64,000 nucleotides of DNA, taken from positions 187,486 to 251,485 of the forward strand of contig NZ_JAGYPH010000003.1 in assembly GCF_018343525.1 (NCBI RefSeq), written 5' to 3'. Position 1 is the stretch's first letter; the number at the start of each line of letters is the position of its first letter. Source of the stretch: Lederbergia citrea. GTDB lineage: Bacteria; Bacillota; Bacilli; Bacillales; Bacillaceae_C. Both the position numbers and the translations under genes were made by a program. Positions 37,115-46,654 of the stretch are shown piece by piece. The notes under the pieces were generated by a model, which saw only the letters and a program-made list of their open reading frames with translations, did not search any database and was not told the origin of the DNA.

Positions 37115-39475
37115 TTAGTACTCCCTTTCAAATACAAACGCGCCAAAATCATCACGCTTTAGAAGATAATTTTTATTGTCATGAGGGAAATGTATTAAAA
37201 TTTCATTTTTCTTTTCGCCTATGGCCATGAGTCTATCAATAAATTCAATAAATTTAATAGCATCTTCTTCATCATTCTTATTAGGTCTATATCCTTCCTG
37301 AACTTTAGTTAAAAGGTCATAAAGCGGAAAGTCTATATCCAAATAAATTTTGTTTTTTCTTACTTCATCATCATATGCCAAAACAATTGTTGATTTAAAA
37401 GAGTCTAATATAGTTTCAGTACTAGAAGGTAAATGAGCTATTGATGGTTTAATATTAAGTTTTTGAGCAATACGATATTCATCAACAGGTTTATTCATAT
37501 AAATATAGTCTTTTTTCAAGTTTCCTTGCCATTTATATACAGATGATTTTATTTCATCATAAAACTCTTTTATTTTCTTTTTATCTCCGATATTAAAAGC
37601 ATATACATTTTCCAAATATGTCTTCATACTATTATCTGCAATATTATTTGCAAATTTTGGATTCGTAAGAAATACAATTCTAATGAAGGATTCAATAAAT
37701 ACATTAAGAGAATGGTCCGCAAGCCCATTTTTCTTTAAAAATGGAATGAGCCAATTTGGGGCTGTATGCGATAGTTCATAATCATTAATAATTTTTTCCC
37801 TATCATTAAGCGTATTTAGGTCTACTATTATTTGATCAATATACTTGGATCTCTCATGTATGGGATCAAGATCGGCCATAGCATGTAATATTTCTGATCG
37901 TTCGCTTCGATTAAATATGAGATAAGGCAATGATGATTCTAAAACTTCAAATTCATTGGCTAGTTTTAGATTCTCTACATCCCCAGGAATCAATATATCA
38001 GCAATAAAATTCATAAATGCGCGGGCCGATATAACAAGCTTTTTCCTTACTATTGTCTGGATAATTAACTCAACAATTTGTTCTCTCACAAATTCATCCT
38101 GTAAGAATCGAAAATTTTCATGTACTATCGTAATATGATTGTTCTTTTCATCCTCTTTTAGTGCTAAATAGAAGGGGTTCCTATCAGATTCTTCAACTAT
38201 TTTACTTAATAATGAAGAATAAAAATTTGATCTTGCCCCTTCTTCAGTTAATTCATACGAATGATAATCTCCAAAGCTCAATAGGTCAAAGTAATTATCA
38301 CTGTATGTAGTTGTGATATTTTGAGTAAATAGACCACTTTGTTCTACAAAATCTTTTAAAATACTATAAGAATATTTTTCATGAGATCGGTTAACAAAAT
38401 TATGAAGAACCCCCATATTTATAGCTAAGATGACCTTATCATTAGATTCATGTATTTCTTCATCTGAAAAACCCTTTAATACTTCCTCTAATGTCTCCAT
38501 AGCATTTTTATTGGGAGAGAAGCTCTCGGTAGCATCATTAAAGATAGTATAATCATTAATTAGTTGCGGTTTTTCTTCTTTGATATATGCTAGTAAATGG
38601 GATTTTCCATCACCAACGCTTCCACACAAAAGAATGAGGCTGTTTTTATTGCCTTCACGATTACTGTTGAGTATTTTCTCTAGGTCTAATTGTATTTTGC
38701 GGTCAATGTGGAGGTATTTTTTAAACGCGCTAAACTGATTAGCATTCTCAATCGCCTCTTGTGAAGAATCTTTTAATCGTGTAAGCTCTCGTACTAAATA
38801 GCTTCGGCCTTTTTCTATGTCCTTATTTAATACTGGAGACTCTTCATTACTTTTAACATTATCATTGTCATCCTTTACTTCTACTTCCGATTTTTGCTTT
38901 TCACCACTTAATAAGAATTCTTGACCTTTTAGTTTATCGGTACCCAATAATCGCATTATTTGATCTCTCACAATATCTTTAATATCATCCATACTTTCAT
39001 TTTCTTTAGGTTTTGGCATTTCATATTGAGGAACCATTAATTGTCCGCTATAATAAACTTCATAAAACCAAACACCTAATTTATACATTTCTTTATGCAA
39101 TTTATACGCTGTAGCAATATCGTTAAATGTTCCATCATGTGCAGCCTTATTTCCTGCTAATCGGATCGTATCAAACGATTGCTGAATATCTTTTTTAATA
39201 ATTCCGTATTTAGCCAGATAAGAAATCCTTTCAAATAAAGATGTTATGTATGGTTCATTAATTTCCTCTAGTTTAAAGACTTCATTTAAAATTTCCTCCG
39301 CAAATAACCGAGCTTTCACTATTGCGCTGCTAGGATCTGTAAACATTAAGTCTTCCATTAATTTTGCATTATAGGCTGCAACTGAGTTGATTTTTTCTAT
39401 AAAACTCAAAAATCCTTCGTATTGAGCACTCAAAATCATCATCTCCGAATATCTTCTATTTATTACTTCTATCAT
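37115..39475 (-). CDS. dptF: DNA phosphorothioation-dependent restriction protein DptF
   Basis: 786 residues. The N-terminal ~150 residues are a DUF4145-like helical domain (RLFAEEILNEVFKLEEINEP, IRLAGNKAAHDGTF, LMVPQYEMPKP). A P-loop ATPase follows with Walker A LLCGSVGDGKSHLL near residue 285. DptF is the first gene of the restriction arm, transcribed divergently from dndB. The ATG at 39475 has AGGAT upstream; ATG 39445 is a possible internal start. The N-terminal domain resembles the protein at 25454-26578. Confidence 0.9.
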   Translation of the reverse strand: MIEVINRRYSEMMILSAQYEGFLSFIEKINSVAAYNAKLMEDLMFTDPSSAIVKARLFAEEILNEVFKLEEINEPYITSLFERISYLAKYGIIKKDIQQSFDTIRLAGNKAAHDGTFNDIATAYKLHKEMYKLGVWFYEVYYSGQLMVPQYEMPKPKENESMDDIKDIVRDQIMRLLGTDKLKGQEFLLSGEKQKSEVEVKDDNDNVKSNEESPVLNKDIEKGRSYLVRELTRLKDSSQEAIENANQFSAFKKYLHIDRKIQLDLEKILNSNREGNKNSLILLCGSVGDGKSHLLAYIKEEKPQLINDYTIFNDATESFSPNKNAMETLEEVLKGFSDEEIHESNDKVILAINMGVLHNFVNRSHEKYSYSILKDFVEQSGLFTQNITTTYSDNYFDLLSFGDYHSYELTEEGARSNFYSSLLSKIVEESDRNPFYLALKEDEKNNHITIVHENFRFLQDEFVREQIVELIIQTIVRKKLVISARAFMNFIADILIPGDVENLKLANEFEVLESSLPYLIFNRSERSEILHAMADLDPIHERSKYIDQIIVDLNTLNDREKIINDYELSHTAPNWLIPFLKKNGLADHSLNVFIESFIRIVFLTNPKFANNIADNSMKTYLENVYAFNIGDKKKIKEFYDEIKSSVYKWQGNLKKDYIYMNKPVDEYRIAQKLNIKPSIAHLPSSTETILDSFKSTIVLAYDDEVRKNKIYLDIDFPLYDLLTKVQEGYRPNKNDEEDAIKFIEFIDRLMAIGEKKNEILIHFPHDNKNYLLKRDDFGAFVFEREY

Positions 39476-39540
39476 ACTATTATCCTAATAAATATTGAAG
39501 TCACTCTCCAAATTACCTACTAGTAATTGTTGCATAATTA

Positions 39541-39569
39541 TTGTAATAGTCCAAAGAAAAGCTTATAAT
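39541..39569 (+). promoter_or_regulatory. Sigma-A-type promoter of the dnd modification operon
   Basis: TTGTAA (39541-39546), a 17-base spacer and TATAAT (39564-39569) form a near-consensus promoter about 40 bases before the dndB start. It lies in the 126-base divergent dptF-dndB gap. Confidence 0.8.
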
Positions 39570-39580
39570 TTTCATAATAA

Positions 39581-39592
39581 AGTACGTACGTA
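39581..39592. promoter_or_regulatory. Palindrome at the dndB transcription start region
   Basis: The palindrome ACGTACGT (with outer AGT...AAT) sits 12 bases past the -10 box. A second inverted repeat, AATTAC/GTAATT, is near 39515-39532. DndB proteins are known autoregulators of dnd genes, so these are candidate operators. Confidence 0.4.
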
Positions 39593-39608
39593 ATAAGGAG
39601 GAATGTAT

Positions 39609-40706
39609 ATGGATTCATCATTTTGTTATAACTTTCCTGCCCTCAGAGGAATACAAGCTGAAAAAGAATATTTTGTTGCAATGTGTCCTTTAAGGATAAT
39701 TCCGAAGATCTTTTTATTTGATGAGGAAGAAGTACCTCCAGAATATCGAGCACAACGGATTCTTAATAAAGCTAGAATTCCAGACATAACGAACTATATT
39801 ATTGAAAACCAACGTGATTATGTTTTTTCTTCTATGACTGCTTCAATAGATGGAGAAATTAATTTTATACCTTTCAGTGATGAGCCTTCGCTCAAAGATC
39901 TAGGTCAACTTAGAATTTCTTTGGATTCAAGATTTCTAATTAACGATGGGCAGCATAGAAGAGCAGCCATTGAAGAAGCATTAAAGATTTCACCCGAACT
40001 TGGAGACGAAACTATTTCTGTTGTTTTTTTTCATGATAAGAATTTAAAAAATTCACAGCAAATCTTTTCAGATTTAAATAGACATGCTGTAAATACAACT
40101 TCCTCTATTGGAATTTTGTACGATCATCGTGACCGATTGGCTTTGGTAACGAAAGATATTATTATTTCTATACCTATGCTAAATCGATATACCGATAATG
40201 AAAGAGTTTCACTATCAAAAAACTCTCCAAAAGTTCTAGCATTAAATCATATATTTAATACTAATTTGAAATTATTAGGGAAATCAAAAGGCGATAAAAT
40301 TACTAATTCAGATGAACAATTTTTAAAAGAATATTGGGCTACATTGTGTGAAGCTATTACAGAATGGAAAATGATTCTAAACAAAGAACTTACTCCTCGG
40401 GAGCTACGTGTTAACTATATTGTTGGGCACGCAGTGTTTTTTGAGGCTTTGGGAATTTTGGGTTATTACCTTAGAAAATACCACGAAAATGAATGGAAAG
40501 ATTATATAAAAGATTTATCTAAAATTGATTGGAATAGAGCGAACACAAATGATTGGCTGGGTCGCGCCTTTAATCATAGCGGAAGAATACAAAAGACCTC
40601 ACACACTATCCAATTAACATGTAATAGGATTAAACAATTAATCAATTTACCATTAACAGATGCTGAGCAAGTCTTAGAAGACAAATACTTCCAAGGAGTT
40701 AACTAG
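39609..40706 (+). CDS. dndB: DndB, regulator of DNA phosphorothioation genes
   Basis: 365 residues from the ATG at 39609, seven bases after GGAGG; an ATG two codons earlier overlaps that site. The family signature DGQHRR is at about 113-118, with SDLNRHAVNTTSS and DHRD following. DndB controls the level of modification and represses dnd transcription in other species. It is the first gene of dndB-C-D-E-A with a two-base gap to dndC. Confidence 0.92.
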   Translation: MDSSFCYNFPALRGIQAEKEYFVAMCPLRIIPKIFLFDEEEVPPEYRAQRILNKARIPDITNYIIENQRDYVFSSMTASIDGEINFIPFSDEPSLKDLGQLRISLDSRFLINDGQHRRAAIEEALKISPELGDETISVVFFHDKNLKNSQQIFSDLNRHAVNTTSSIGILYDHRDRLALVTKDIIISIPMLNRYTDNERVSLSKNSPKVLALNHIFNTNLKLLGKSKGDKITNSDEQFLKEYWATLCEAITEWKMILNKELTPRELRVNYIVGHAVFFEALGILGYYLRKYHENEWKDYIKDLSKIDWNRANTNDWLGRAFNHSGRIQKTSHTIQLTCNRIKQLINLPLTDAEQVLEDKYFQGVN

Positions 40707-40708
40707 AT

Positions 40709-42298
40709 ATGAAAGGTATTATTAGTAATTTATTATCAAAGCAATTACCTAAGATAGATGACGCCAAAGAACAAATTAAAGAGGCTTATAAGGGTGATGA
40801 CCATCCTTGGGTCGTAGGTTATAGTGGCGGTAAAGATTCTACAGTCGTTGTTCAACTTGTATTCGAAGCATTATGTGAGATGCCTTTAGAGGAATTACAT
40901 AAAAAAGTCTATGTCATTTCTTCAGATACTTTAGTTGAGACTCCTTTAATTATCAATTCTATTAATACGACATTAAGAAGGATTCAAGATGAAGCTCTGA
41001 ATAGAAATCTACCTATTGAAACGCATAAGGTTAAACCTGATGCTCAGCAGTCTTTCTGGGCGAATATTATTGGAAAAGGTTATCCCTCTCCCAACCAACA
41101 ATTTAGGTGGTGTACGGATAGACTTAAAATAGACCCTGCAAATCAATTTATTACGGATAAAGTATCCTCTTTTGGAGAGGTAATTATGGTCCTAGGAGTT
41201 CGTGAAGATGAAAGTGTAACCCGTGGAAATGTAATACGTTCCCATACAGTAGAGGGAAAAACTTTTATGAGGCACTCAACGTTGTCAAATGCCTATGTAT
41301 ACGCCCCTATTAGAAGTTTTGATATTGACGATGTTTGGAATTATTTATTAAATCACCCTTCACCTTGGGGTGATGACAATCATGAACTTCATCAATTATA
41401 TCAGGATTCTAATAGTGGTGAATGTCCGTTAATGGTTGATAAAAATATTAAAGAAAGTGCGGGTTCATGTGGGAACAGCCGATTCGGTTGCTGGGTTTGT
41501 ACTGTAGTAAACGAAGATAAAGCTTTAAACGGATTTATCCAGAGTGGACATGATTGGATGAAACCTTTACTCGATTTTAGAAATTGGTTAGCCGAAATTA
41601 GGGATGATAGAACCAGAAGAATGAAGTATAGAATGAACGGTCAAATTTATTATAGAGATGTAAAAATTGAAGAGAAAGACGGAATACCTCACGTTTTTAT
41701 TCCTAGGAAATCGAGCAGACTAGCACAATTTATCCCTTTAGAGGAATATGAGATTCTTGAAAAGAGTGAACTTAAAAGTTATATCCAAAAGAATAAAATA
41801 GATCTAAGTTCCCCAGAAGATCATAAAATATTAGTTACTTATGAGGAAGAAACATTAGATGGTCAAATAATTCAAAAATATGCTCAACTCGGTTTAGGAC
41901 CCTTTACTATGGAAACCCGTAAAGAAATATTAACTAAACTCTTAGAGGTTCAAAAAGAAATTCAACATCCCAATGATCCTTATTATGAGCTTATTAGTGT
42001 GGATGAGTTAAAAGAAATTAGGAAAATCTGGTTCAGGAACGGTGATTGGAACGATCAAATACCTTCTATCCATAAAGAAATAATGGGATATTCTTTAGAT
42101 TGGGAAATTGATGATCGTCCTTTATTTGATAAAGAGCAGATATCTGACCTCGAGTTACTTTGCGACCAGTTTCAAGTTGACTTTAACGTACTTAAAAAAT
42201 TAATCTCGATCGAAAAGGACTTTTCAGGATATAAAATTCGTAGAGGATTAATGAATGATATAGGCAAGGTCTTAAAGCAGGATTATTTACACTTGTAA
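40709..42298 (+). CDS. dndC: DNA phosphorothioation sulfurtransferase DndC
   Basis: 529 residues. The PP-loop YSGGKDSTVVV is at residues 38-48 (ATP pyrophosphatase, PAPS-reductase-like). Cysteines for the iron-sulfur cluster and sulfur relay are in FRWCTDR (C135), SGECP (C239) and GSCGNSRFGCWVC (C254, C261, C264). DndC activates and transfers sulfur into the DNA backbone together with the cysteine desulfurase DndA. The length is normal. Confidence 0.95.
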   Translation: MKGIISNLLSKQLPKIDDAKEQIKEAYKGDDHPWVVGYSGGKDSTVVVQLVFEALCEMPLEELHKKVYVISSDTLVETPLIINSINTTLRRIQDEALNRNLPIETHKVKPDAQQSFWANIIGKGYPSPNQQFRWCTDRLKIDPANQFITDKVSSFGEVIMVLGVREDESVTRGNVIRSHTVEGKTFMRHSTLSNAYVYAPIRSFDIDDVWNYLLNHPSPWGDDNHELHQLYQDSNSGECPLMVDKNIKESAGSCGNSRFGCWVCTVVNEDKALNGFIQSGHDWMKPLLDFRNWLAEIRDDRTRRMKYRMNGQIYYRDVKIEEKDGIPHVFIPRKSSRLAQFIPLEEYEILEKSELKSYIQKNKIDLSSPEDHKILVTYEEETLDGQIIQKYAQLGLGPFTMETRKEILTKLLEVQKEIQHPNDPYYELISVDELKEIRKIWFRNGDWNDQIPSIHKEIMGYSLDWEIDDRPLFDKEQISDLELLCDQFQVDFNVLKKLISIEKDFSGYKIRRGLMNDIGKVLKQDYLHL

Positions 42299-42320
42299 GA
42301 ATAGAAAAAGAGGTTATTTT

Positions 42321-44306
42321 ATGATATTAAATAAAATTCAATTAACCAATATCGGGCCATATAGAGGTTTGAACTCCTTTGACCTTAGCCCTACCGTAGG
42401 GAAAAACGTTATATTAATCGGTGGAGAAAATGGTGCTGGGAAAACTACTTTATTAAATGCAATTAAACTTGGATTATTCGGCGCATATAGCTACGGTTTT
42501 AAAACAGAAAATGTCGAGTACTATAATAGAGTAAATACTTTCTTGAATAATAGCGCAAAAAAGAGAGAAGAAAACAACTTTTTAATTAAGTTAGAGTTCT
42601 CTTTAATTGATGGTTTCGAAAAAATCGATTATATATTATTCCGTAAATGGAATAGAAGTAAACAAAACTTAAAAGAAGAATTTGATTTAATAGCTAATGG
42701 AAAACATCTATCCGAGTATGATAAGGAAGTATTTCAATCTAAATTAAAAGAGGTTATGCCACCTCAACTTTTAGACCTTTGTCTTTTTGACGGCGAGGAA
42801 ATTGCAAAAATAGTAAATGAAAATTTGCTTTCAAGTTACTTAAAAAAACTGGCTAAGGTTGTGTTTAACCTGGATTTATTCGAAGTTCTTGAAGACGACC
42901 TTGGAGAGTACTCAAATCAGTTGTTTAACTCCCAAAAAATGGAGGAGTTAGAAAGCGAAATCTACGACTTAAATCAACGTGAACGAGATTTAAGAACTAA
43001 GTATGCCGATGAAAGTAGTAATCTTAATTACTTAAAAAATGAAAGATCAAACTATCAAGATGAATATGATAAGTTGAGAAATGACTTTGAAAAATATGGC
43101 GGTTTAGTTAAAAGTGAACGAGAAGAGATTATTAGGGATATAAATGTTATCGAATTAAGTAGGAAACAAAACATGGATAAAACAAGGGAGTTTGTTGCTG
43201 ACCTTCTCCCTTTTTATTTATCAAAGGAATTACTTGTAAAAGCGCGAGAGCAAATAAAGGGCGAAGAGGCCCTACAACTTCATAAACAATTAGAGGCAAA
43301 ACTTACTGATGACAGTATGAATGCTATTCTTAAGTCTGTATCTGACTCATTAAACAATATGCACAGTAAAAAGATTAAGGAACAAGTATTAAATTTACTT
43401 AAACCCGCTGAAGATATTCATCAAATACATGGTGCTTCATTTTCAGAAAGTAGTCTTATAGAAAACATGTATTTAAACGTTTCAAATAATCATGACCAGG
43501 AGATTTTATTACTCTTGGAGGAAAATAGAAATAAACTTAGCGAACTTCAAACACTTAGAGAAAAATTAAGGGTCAATGATTCCTCTAATGAATTTAGCCA
43601 TATGATTCAACAGATTGAAGGACTGCAACAAAGAATTCTAGAACTAGACAATCAGATAGAAATTTCAGAATCACAATTAAATGAACTTAAAAGTGAATTA
43701 ACAGTAACTATTTCTAATATCGATAAAATCCAAATCAATCTTAAAGATAATGAAAAGACACAGAGTTCATTCTTAGAGGCACAAAAGGTAATTGCTTTAA
43801 GTCGACGATTTCGTGAGATTCAATTAAAGAAAAAGCTTCAACAAGTTCAAATTGAAGCTACCACTATGTTAAAAAGAATAACGCGAAAGCATAATTATAT
43901 TAATTCAATTATTATAGATCACGAAAATTATGATGTATCCTTGCTAGATTCACAAAAAGAGCATCTAGAAATTTCAACATTATCGGCTGGCGAAAAGCAA
44001 ATATTATTAATTTCAATTATTTGGGCGATATTTAAATGTTCAGGAAGAAAAGTACCATTTATCTTTGACACACTACTAGGTAGATTAGATAAAACTCATA
44101 AAGCTACGGTATTAAGAGAATTTATTCCTAACTGCGGCGAACAAGCAATTATTCTTTCCACCGACACTGAAATTGACCAAGCTCATTATAATATCTTAAT
44201 AGATAATCTTGCCAAAGAATACATGTTAGACTTTAACGTCGAAAGAAAAGAAACACACATTATAAATCATTATTTTCCTTTTAAACAATTGGAGTTGAGT
44301 ACATGA
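42321..44306 (+). CDS. dndD: DNA sulfur modification protein DndD
   Basis: 661 residues. Walker A GGENGAGKTT is at about 37-46, a long coiled coil at about 200-510, and the C-terminal signature LSAGEKQILL is followed by Walker B/D-loop FIFDTLLGRLD and the LSTDTEI switch. It is an SMC/Rad50-like ATPase with nicking-related function in phosphorothioation. It is coupled to dndE by an ATGA overlap. A paralogue is at 28019-30034. Confidence 0.94.
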   Translation: MILNKIQLTNIGPYRGLNSFDLSPTVGKNVILIGGENGAGKTTLLNAIKLGLFGAYSYGFKTENVEYYNRVNTFLNNSAKKREENNFLIKLEFSLIDGFEKIDYILFRKWNRSKQNLKEEFDLIANGKHLSEYDKEVFQSKLKEVMPPQLLDLCLFDGEEIAKIVNENLLSSYLKKLAKVVFNLDLFEVLEDDLGEYSNQLFNSQKMEELESEIYDLNQRERDLRTKYADESSNLNYLKNERSNYQDEYDKLRNDFEKYGGLVKSEREEIIRDINVIELSRKQNMDKTREFVADLLPFYLSKELLVKAREQIKGEEALQLHKQLEAKLTDDSMNAILKSVSDSLNNMHSKKIKEQVLNLLKPAEDIHQIHGASFSESSLIENMYLNVSNNHDQEILLLLEENRNKLSELQTLREKLRVNDSSNEFSHMIQQIEGLQQRILELDNQIEISESQLNELKSELTVTISNIDKIQINLKDNEKTQSSFLEAQKVIALSRRFREIQLKKKLQQVQIEATTMLKRITRKHNYINSIIIDHENYDVSLLDSQKEHLEISTLSAGEKQILLISIIWAIFKCSGRKVPFIFDTLLGRLDKTHKATVLREFIPNCGEQAIILSTDTEIDQAHYNILIDNLAKEYMLDFNVERKETHIINHYFPFKQLELST

Positions 44307-44674
44307 ATTTCCGCTTAAAAACATCCAAAGATACTGGTGAACGATTAAATTCTCTTCAGGCATCTACCGGTTTGACTTGGAATATTTTATCAAGAATCGC
44401 CCTTTCTCTTTCTTTACAAGACCCATCTATGCCTGGGTTAGTAGAAAATAAAAATGGTGTAGATATTCATCGGAATGCAATGACCGGTGAAAACGATTAT
44501 GTTTATAAAGCATTGATTCGACAACATGCACAACGTAATGTTTCAGACGAAGAATATTTCCCTGACCTTTTCAATGCACATATTGAAAGAGGAATGATAT
44601 TACTAGAAAATGAATATAAACATGCTGGTAATTATGAAAAACTTCTACAAAATTTAATAGGAATGGGAAGTTAG
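44303..44674 (+). CDS. dndE: DNA sulfur modification protein DndE
   Basis: 123 residues with typical DndE features: FRLKTSKDTGERLNSLQAST, LTWNILSRIALSLSL, DIHRNAMTGENDYVYKALI and FNAHIERGMILLENEY. DndE forms a tetramer that binds nicked DNA. It overlaps dndD by four bases. Confidence 0.93.
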   Translation: MNFRLKTSKDTGERLNSLQASTGLTWNILSRIALSLSLQDPSMPGLVENKNGVDIHRNAMTGENDYVYKALIRQHAQRNVSDEEYFPDLFNAHIERGMILLENEYKHAGNYEKLLQNLIGMGS

Positions 44675-44683
44675 GTGAAATGA

Positions 44684-45802
44684 ATGATCTATTTAGATAA
44701 TAGTGCTACCACACAAATTTATCCGGAAGTAAAAGATGCTATGCTACCTTATCTAATGGAGGAATTCGGGAATCCATCAAGCAAATATTACTCAAAGGCT
44801 GAAAATGCCAAACGGGCGGTAGAAGAAGCGAGGGCCTCTCTTGCTTCTTTGTTAGGATGCAATAGCTCAGAAATAGTTTTTACAAGCGGTTCAACTGAAA
44901 GCAATAATATGATTATTAAGGGAGTAGCAGACTATTATCAAAATCAAGGAAATCATATCATTACAACTAAAGTTGAACACCCTTCTGTATTAGAAACTTG
45001 TAGGTACCTAGAAGAAAAAGGTTTTTCTATCACGTATCTTGATGTGGATCAATACGGAAGAATTGACCTTGAGGACTTTCAAAATAGCATAAAAGACACC
45101 ACTATATTAGTAAGTATTATTTGGGGAAATAATGAGCTCGGTTCATTAAATGATATGGAATCTATTTCTAACGTATGTCTTGATAAGAATATTTTTTTAC
45201 ACACAGATGCCACCCAAGTGGTTGGTAAAATCGAATTTGATATGTCAGCCTTCCCAGGAATCACTTTTTTATCTTGTTCTGCCCATAAATTCCATGGTCC
45301 AAAAGGAATTGGTGCCACCTTTATTCGAGAAGATAAGTATGGGATTTTAACTAAATTCACTCCGTTATTACATGGTGGTGGTCAGGAGCACGGTGTCAGA
45401 AGTGGTACGTTGGCAGTTCATAACATTGTAGGTATGGGAAAAGCCGCTGACATAGTGACCCTAAACTTAGGCAAGAATATCGTGAAACTAAAGGAACTAG
45501 AGTTATACCTTTGTACAATATTAAATGATAAATTCGGCAATCAAATTAAGTTTAATAATGATAAAGAAAATAAAATACCTGGTATTCTAAGTGTGTTATT
45601 TAAAGGTGTAAACAATGAATTACTTTTAAAGACTCTTGCTCCTATGGTGGCTGCTTCTACTGGATCGGCATGCAGTTCAACGAAACCGTCTCATGTATTG
45701 GAAGGTATAGGGTTAACGTTGGACGAGATAAGATCCACGGTAAGGTTTTCGATTTCAGCACTTAATGGAAAGGAAGATTTGGATATATTTAGAGACTTGT
45801 AA
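44684..45802 (+). CDS. dndA: Cysteine desulfurase of the Dnd system (DndA/IscS-like)
   Basis: 372 residues of the class V aminotransferase fold. PLP-binding Lys202 lies in SCSAHKFHGPKG, and the persulfide Cys330 in STGSACSSTKPSH. The start MIYLDNSATTQIYPEV is typical of NifS/IscS enzymes. Ten bases separate it from dndE, so it supplies sulfur within the same operon. It is placed last rather than first as in classic dndA loci. Confidence 0.92.
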   Translation: MIYLDNSATTQIYPEVKDAMLPYLMEEFGNPSSKYYSKAENAKRAVEEARASLASLLGCNSSEIVFTSGSTESNNMIIKGVADYYQNQGNHIITTKVEHPSVLETCRYLEEKGFSITYLDVDQYGRIDLEDFQNSIKDTTILVSIIWGNNELGSLNDMESISNVCLDKNIFLHTDATQVVGKIEFDMSAFPGITFLSCSAHKFHGPKGIGATFIREDKYGILTKFTPLLHGGGQEHGVRSGTLAVHNIVGMGKAADIVTLNLGKNIVKLKELELYLCTILNDKFGNQIKFNNDKENKIPGILSVLFKGVNNELLLKTLAPMVAASTGSACSSTKPSHVLEGIGLTLDEIRSTVRFSISALNGKEDLDIFRDL

Positions 45803-45892
45803 ATACCTTCCTTTATTAATTTTAATACACCTAACTTGATTAATAAGCCTTCTATATTTTAATTAACTTAGTATTGAATAAGGAGTCTATAA

Positions 45893-45979
45893 TTGAAAAA
45901 ACAGGTATTTATATCCTCTACTTATACTGACTTACAACAAGAAAGACAAGCCGCTGTTAGGAATGGTAAACACATCTAA
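45893..45979 (+). pseudogene. Truncated start of a DUF4062 gene
   Basis: A TTG with AAGGAG upstream begins KKQVFISSTYTDLQQERQAA, the conserved N-terminus of DUF4062 proteins (a TIR-like sensor often linked to defence). The frame ends after 28 codons in unrelated sequence (VRNGKHI, stop). The sequence just after the break (TCTAAAATTTAGACACC) resembles an IS3-family end, which may have caused the truncation. Confidence 0.6.
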
Positions 45980-45989
45980 AATTTAGACA

Positions 45990-46024
45990 CCGAAGGAGAG
46001 GGCCCTTTTCCTCTCCCTTTTAAT
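45990..46024 (+). terminator. Terminator after the dnd operon
   Basis: GGAGAGG (45995-46001) and CCTCTCC (46010-46016) with an AAGG...CTTTT flank form a GC-rich stem followed by T-rich sequence. Confidence 0.65.
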
Positions 46025-46167
46025 AATGGGCCCATAAACGGAATGGACGGATGAAAGTAAAAAACGCCCAGATTTTTTCTCAGGTTCGGTTTTGAAGTAC
46101 GAAAGTACATTTAGTATCTGAAACGACAATCTAATTAGCACCTAAATTAACACAATAATTAAATTTA

Positions 46168-46201
46168 AAGATGCTCAGTGCAAAAGACCTGAGCTTTTTT
46201 C
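46168..46201 (+). terminator. Second plus-strand terminator downstream of the island
   Basis: GCTCAG and CTGAGC enclose 11 bases and are followed by six T. The region between 46025 and 46167 holds no gene that I recognise. Confidence 0.7.
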
Positions 46202-46286
46202 TATACATCGACTTGTTAAAGTTGCACATTATCACAACTATATTTTTTAAAAAGATAGGATTTACAAACGTTACTAAATTGAATAA

Positions 46287-46388
46287 TTATTTCGGACTTC
46301 GCGAAAACTTTATAAAAACGCCCAACCCCGCTAAAAAAAATCCTAAACAAAATAAACTACCTGGACTCCCCCAAACTATATCAGCCAT
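46287..46388 (-). CDS. Small hydrophobic membrane protein, 33 residues
   Basis: An AAAGGGGGTG site lies six bases before ATG 46388. The peptide starts MADIVWGSPGSL and continues with one hydrophobic helix (FCLGFFLAGLGVFI) and a basic tail ending KFSRSPK. The strong ribosome site and clean one-helix design support a real gene below usual length cut-offs. Function is unknown. The opposite-strand ORF here is its shadow. Confidence 0.55.
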   Translation of the reverse strand: MADIVWGSPGSLFCLGFFLAGLGVFIKFSRSPK

Positions 46389-46654
46389 TTCGCACCCCCT
46401 TTAATTGTTAATATAGTATTATTTCACCATATAATTATTTTTACCTCTTAAAAAATGGAAAAATACTATAAAATCAGTCTTGTTTAGCTATCCTGCATCG
46501 TTGAATAAAACTCGCACTAAACATTATTGTTGATTTGCAAATTAGAACTCTGATTACTACTTATTTTTCATACCAATTTGTTGTTGAAATGTATGCTAAT
46601 TAGTTTTATGTTTACATTGTTATTAGCATTTTTCTCCCCATAAACCGAACCCGT

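Noticed and set aside
46171..46404. Plus-strand ORF of 77 codons
   Set aside because: It begins inside a terminator hairpin and is antisense to the better supported 33-residue gene.
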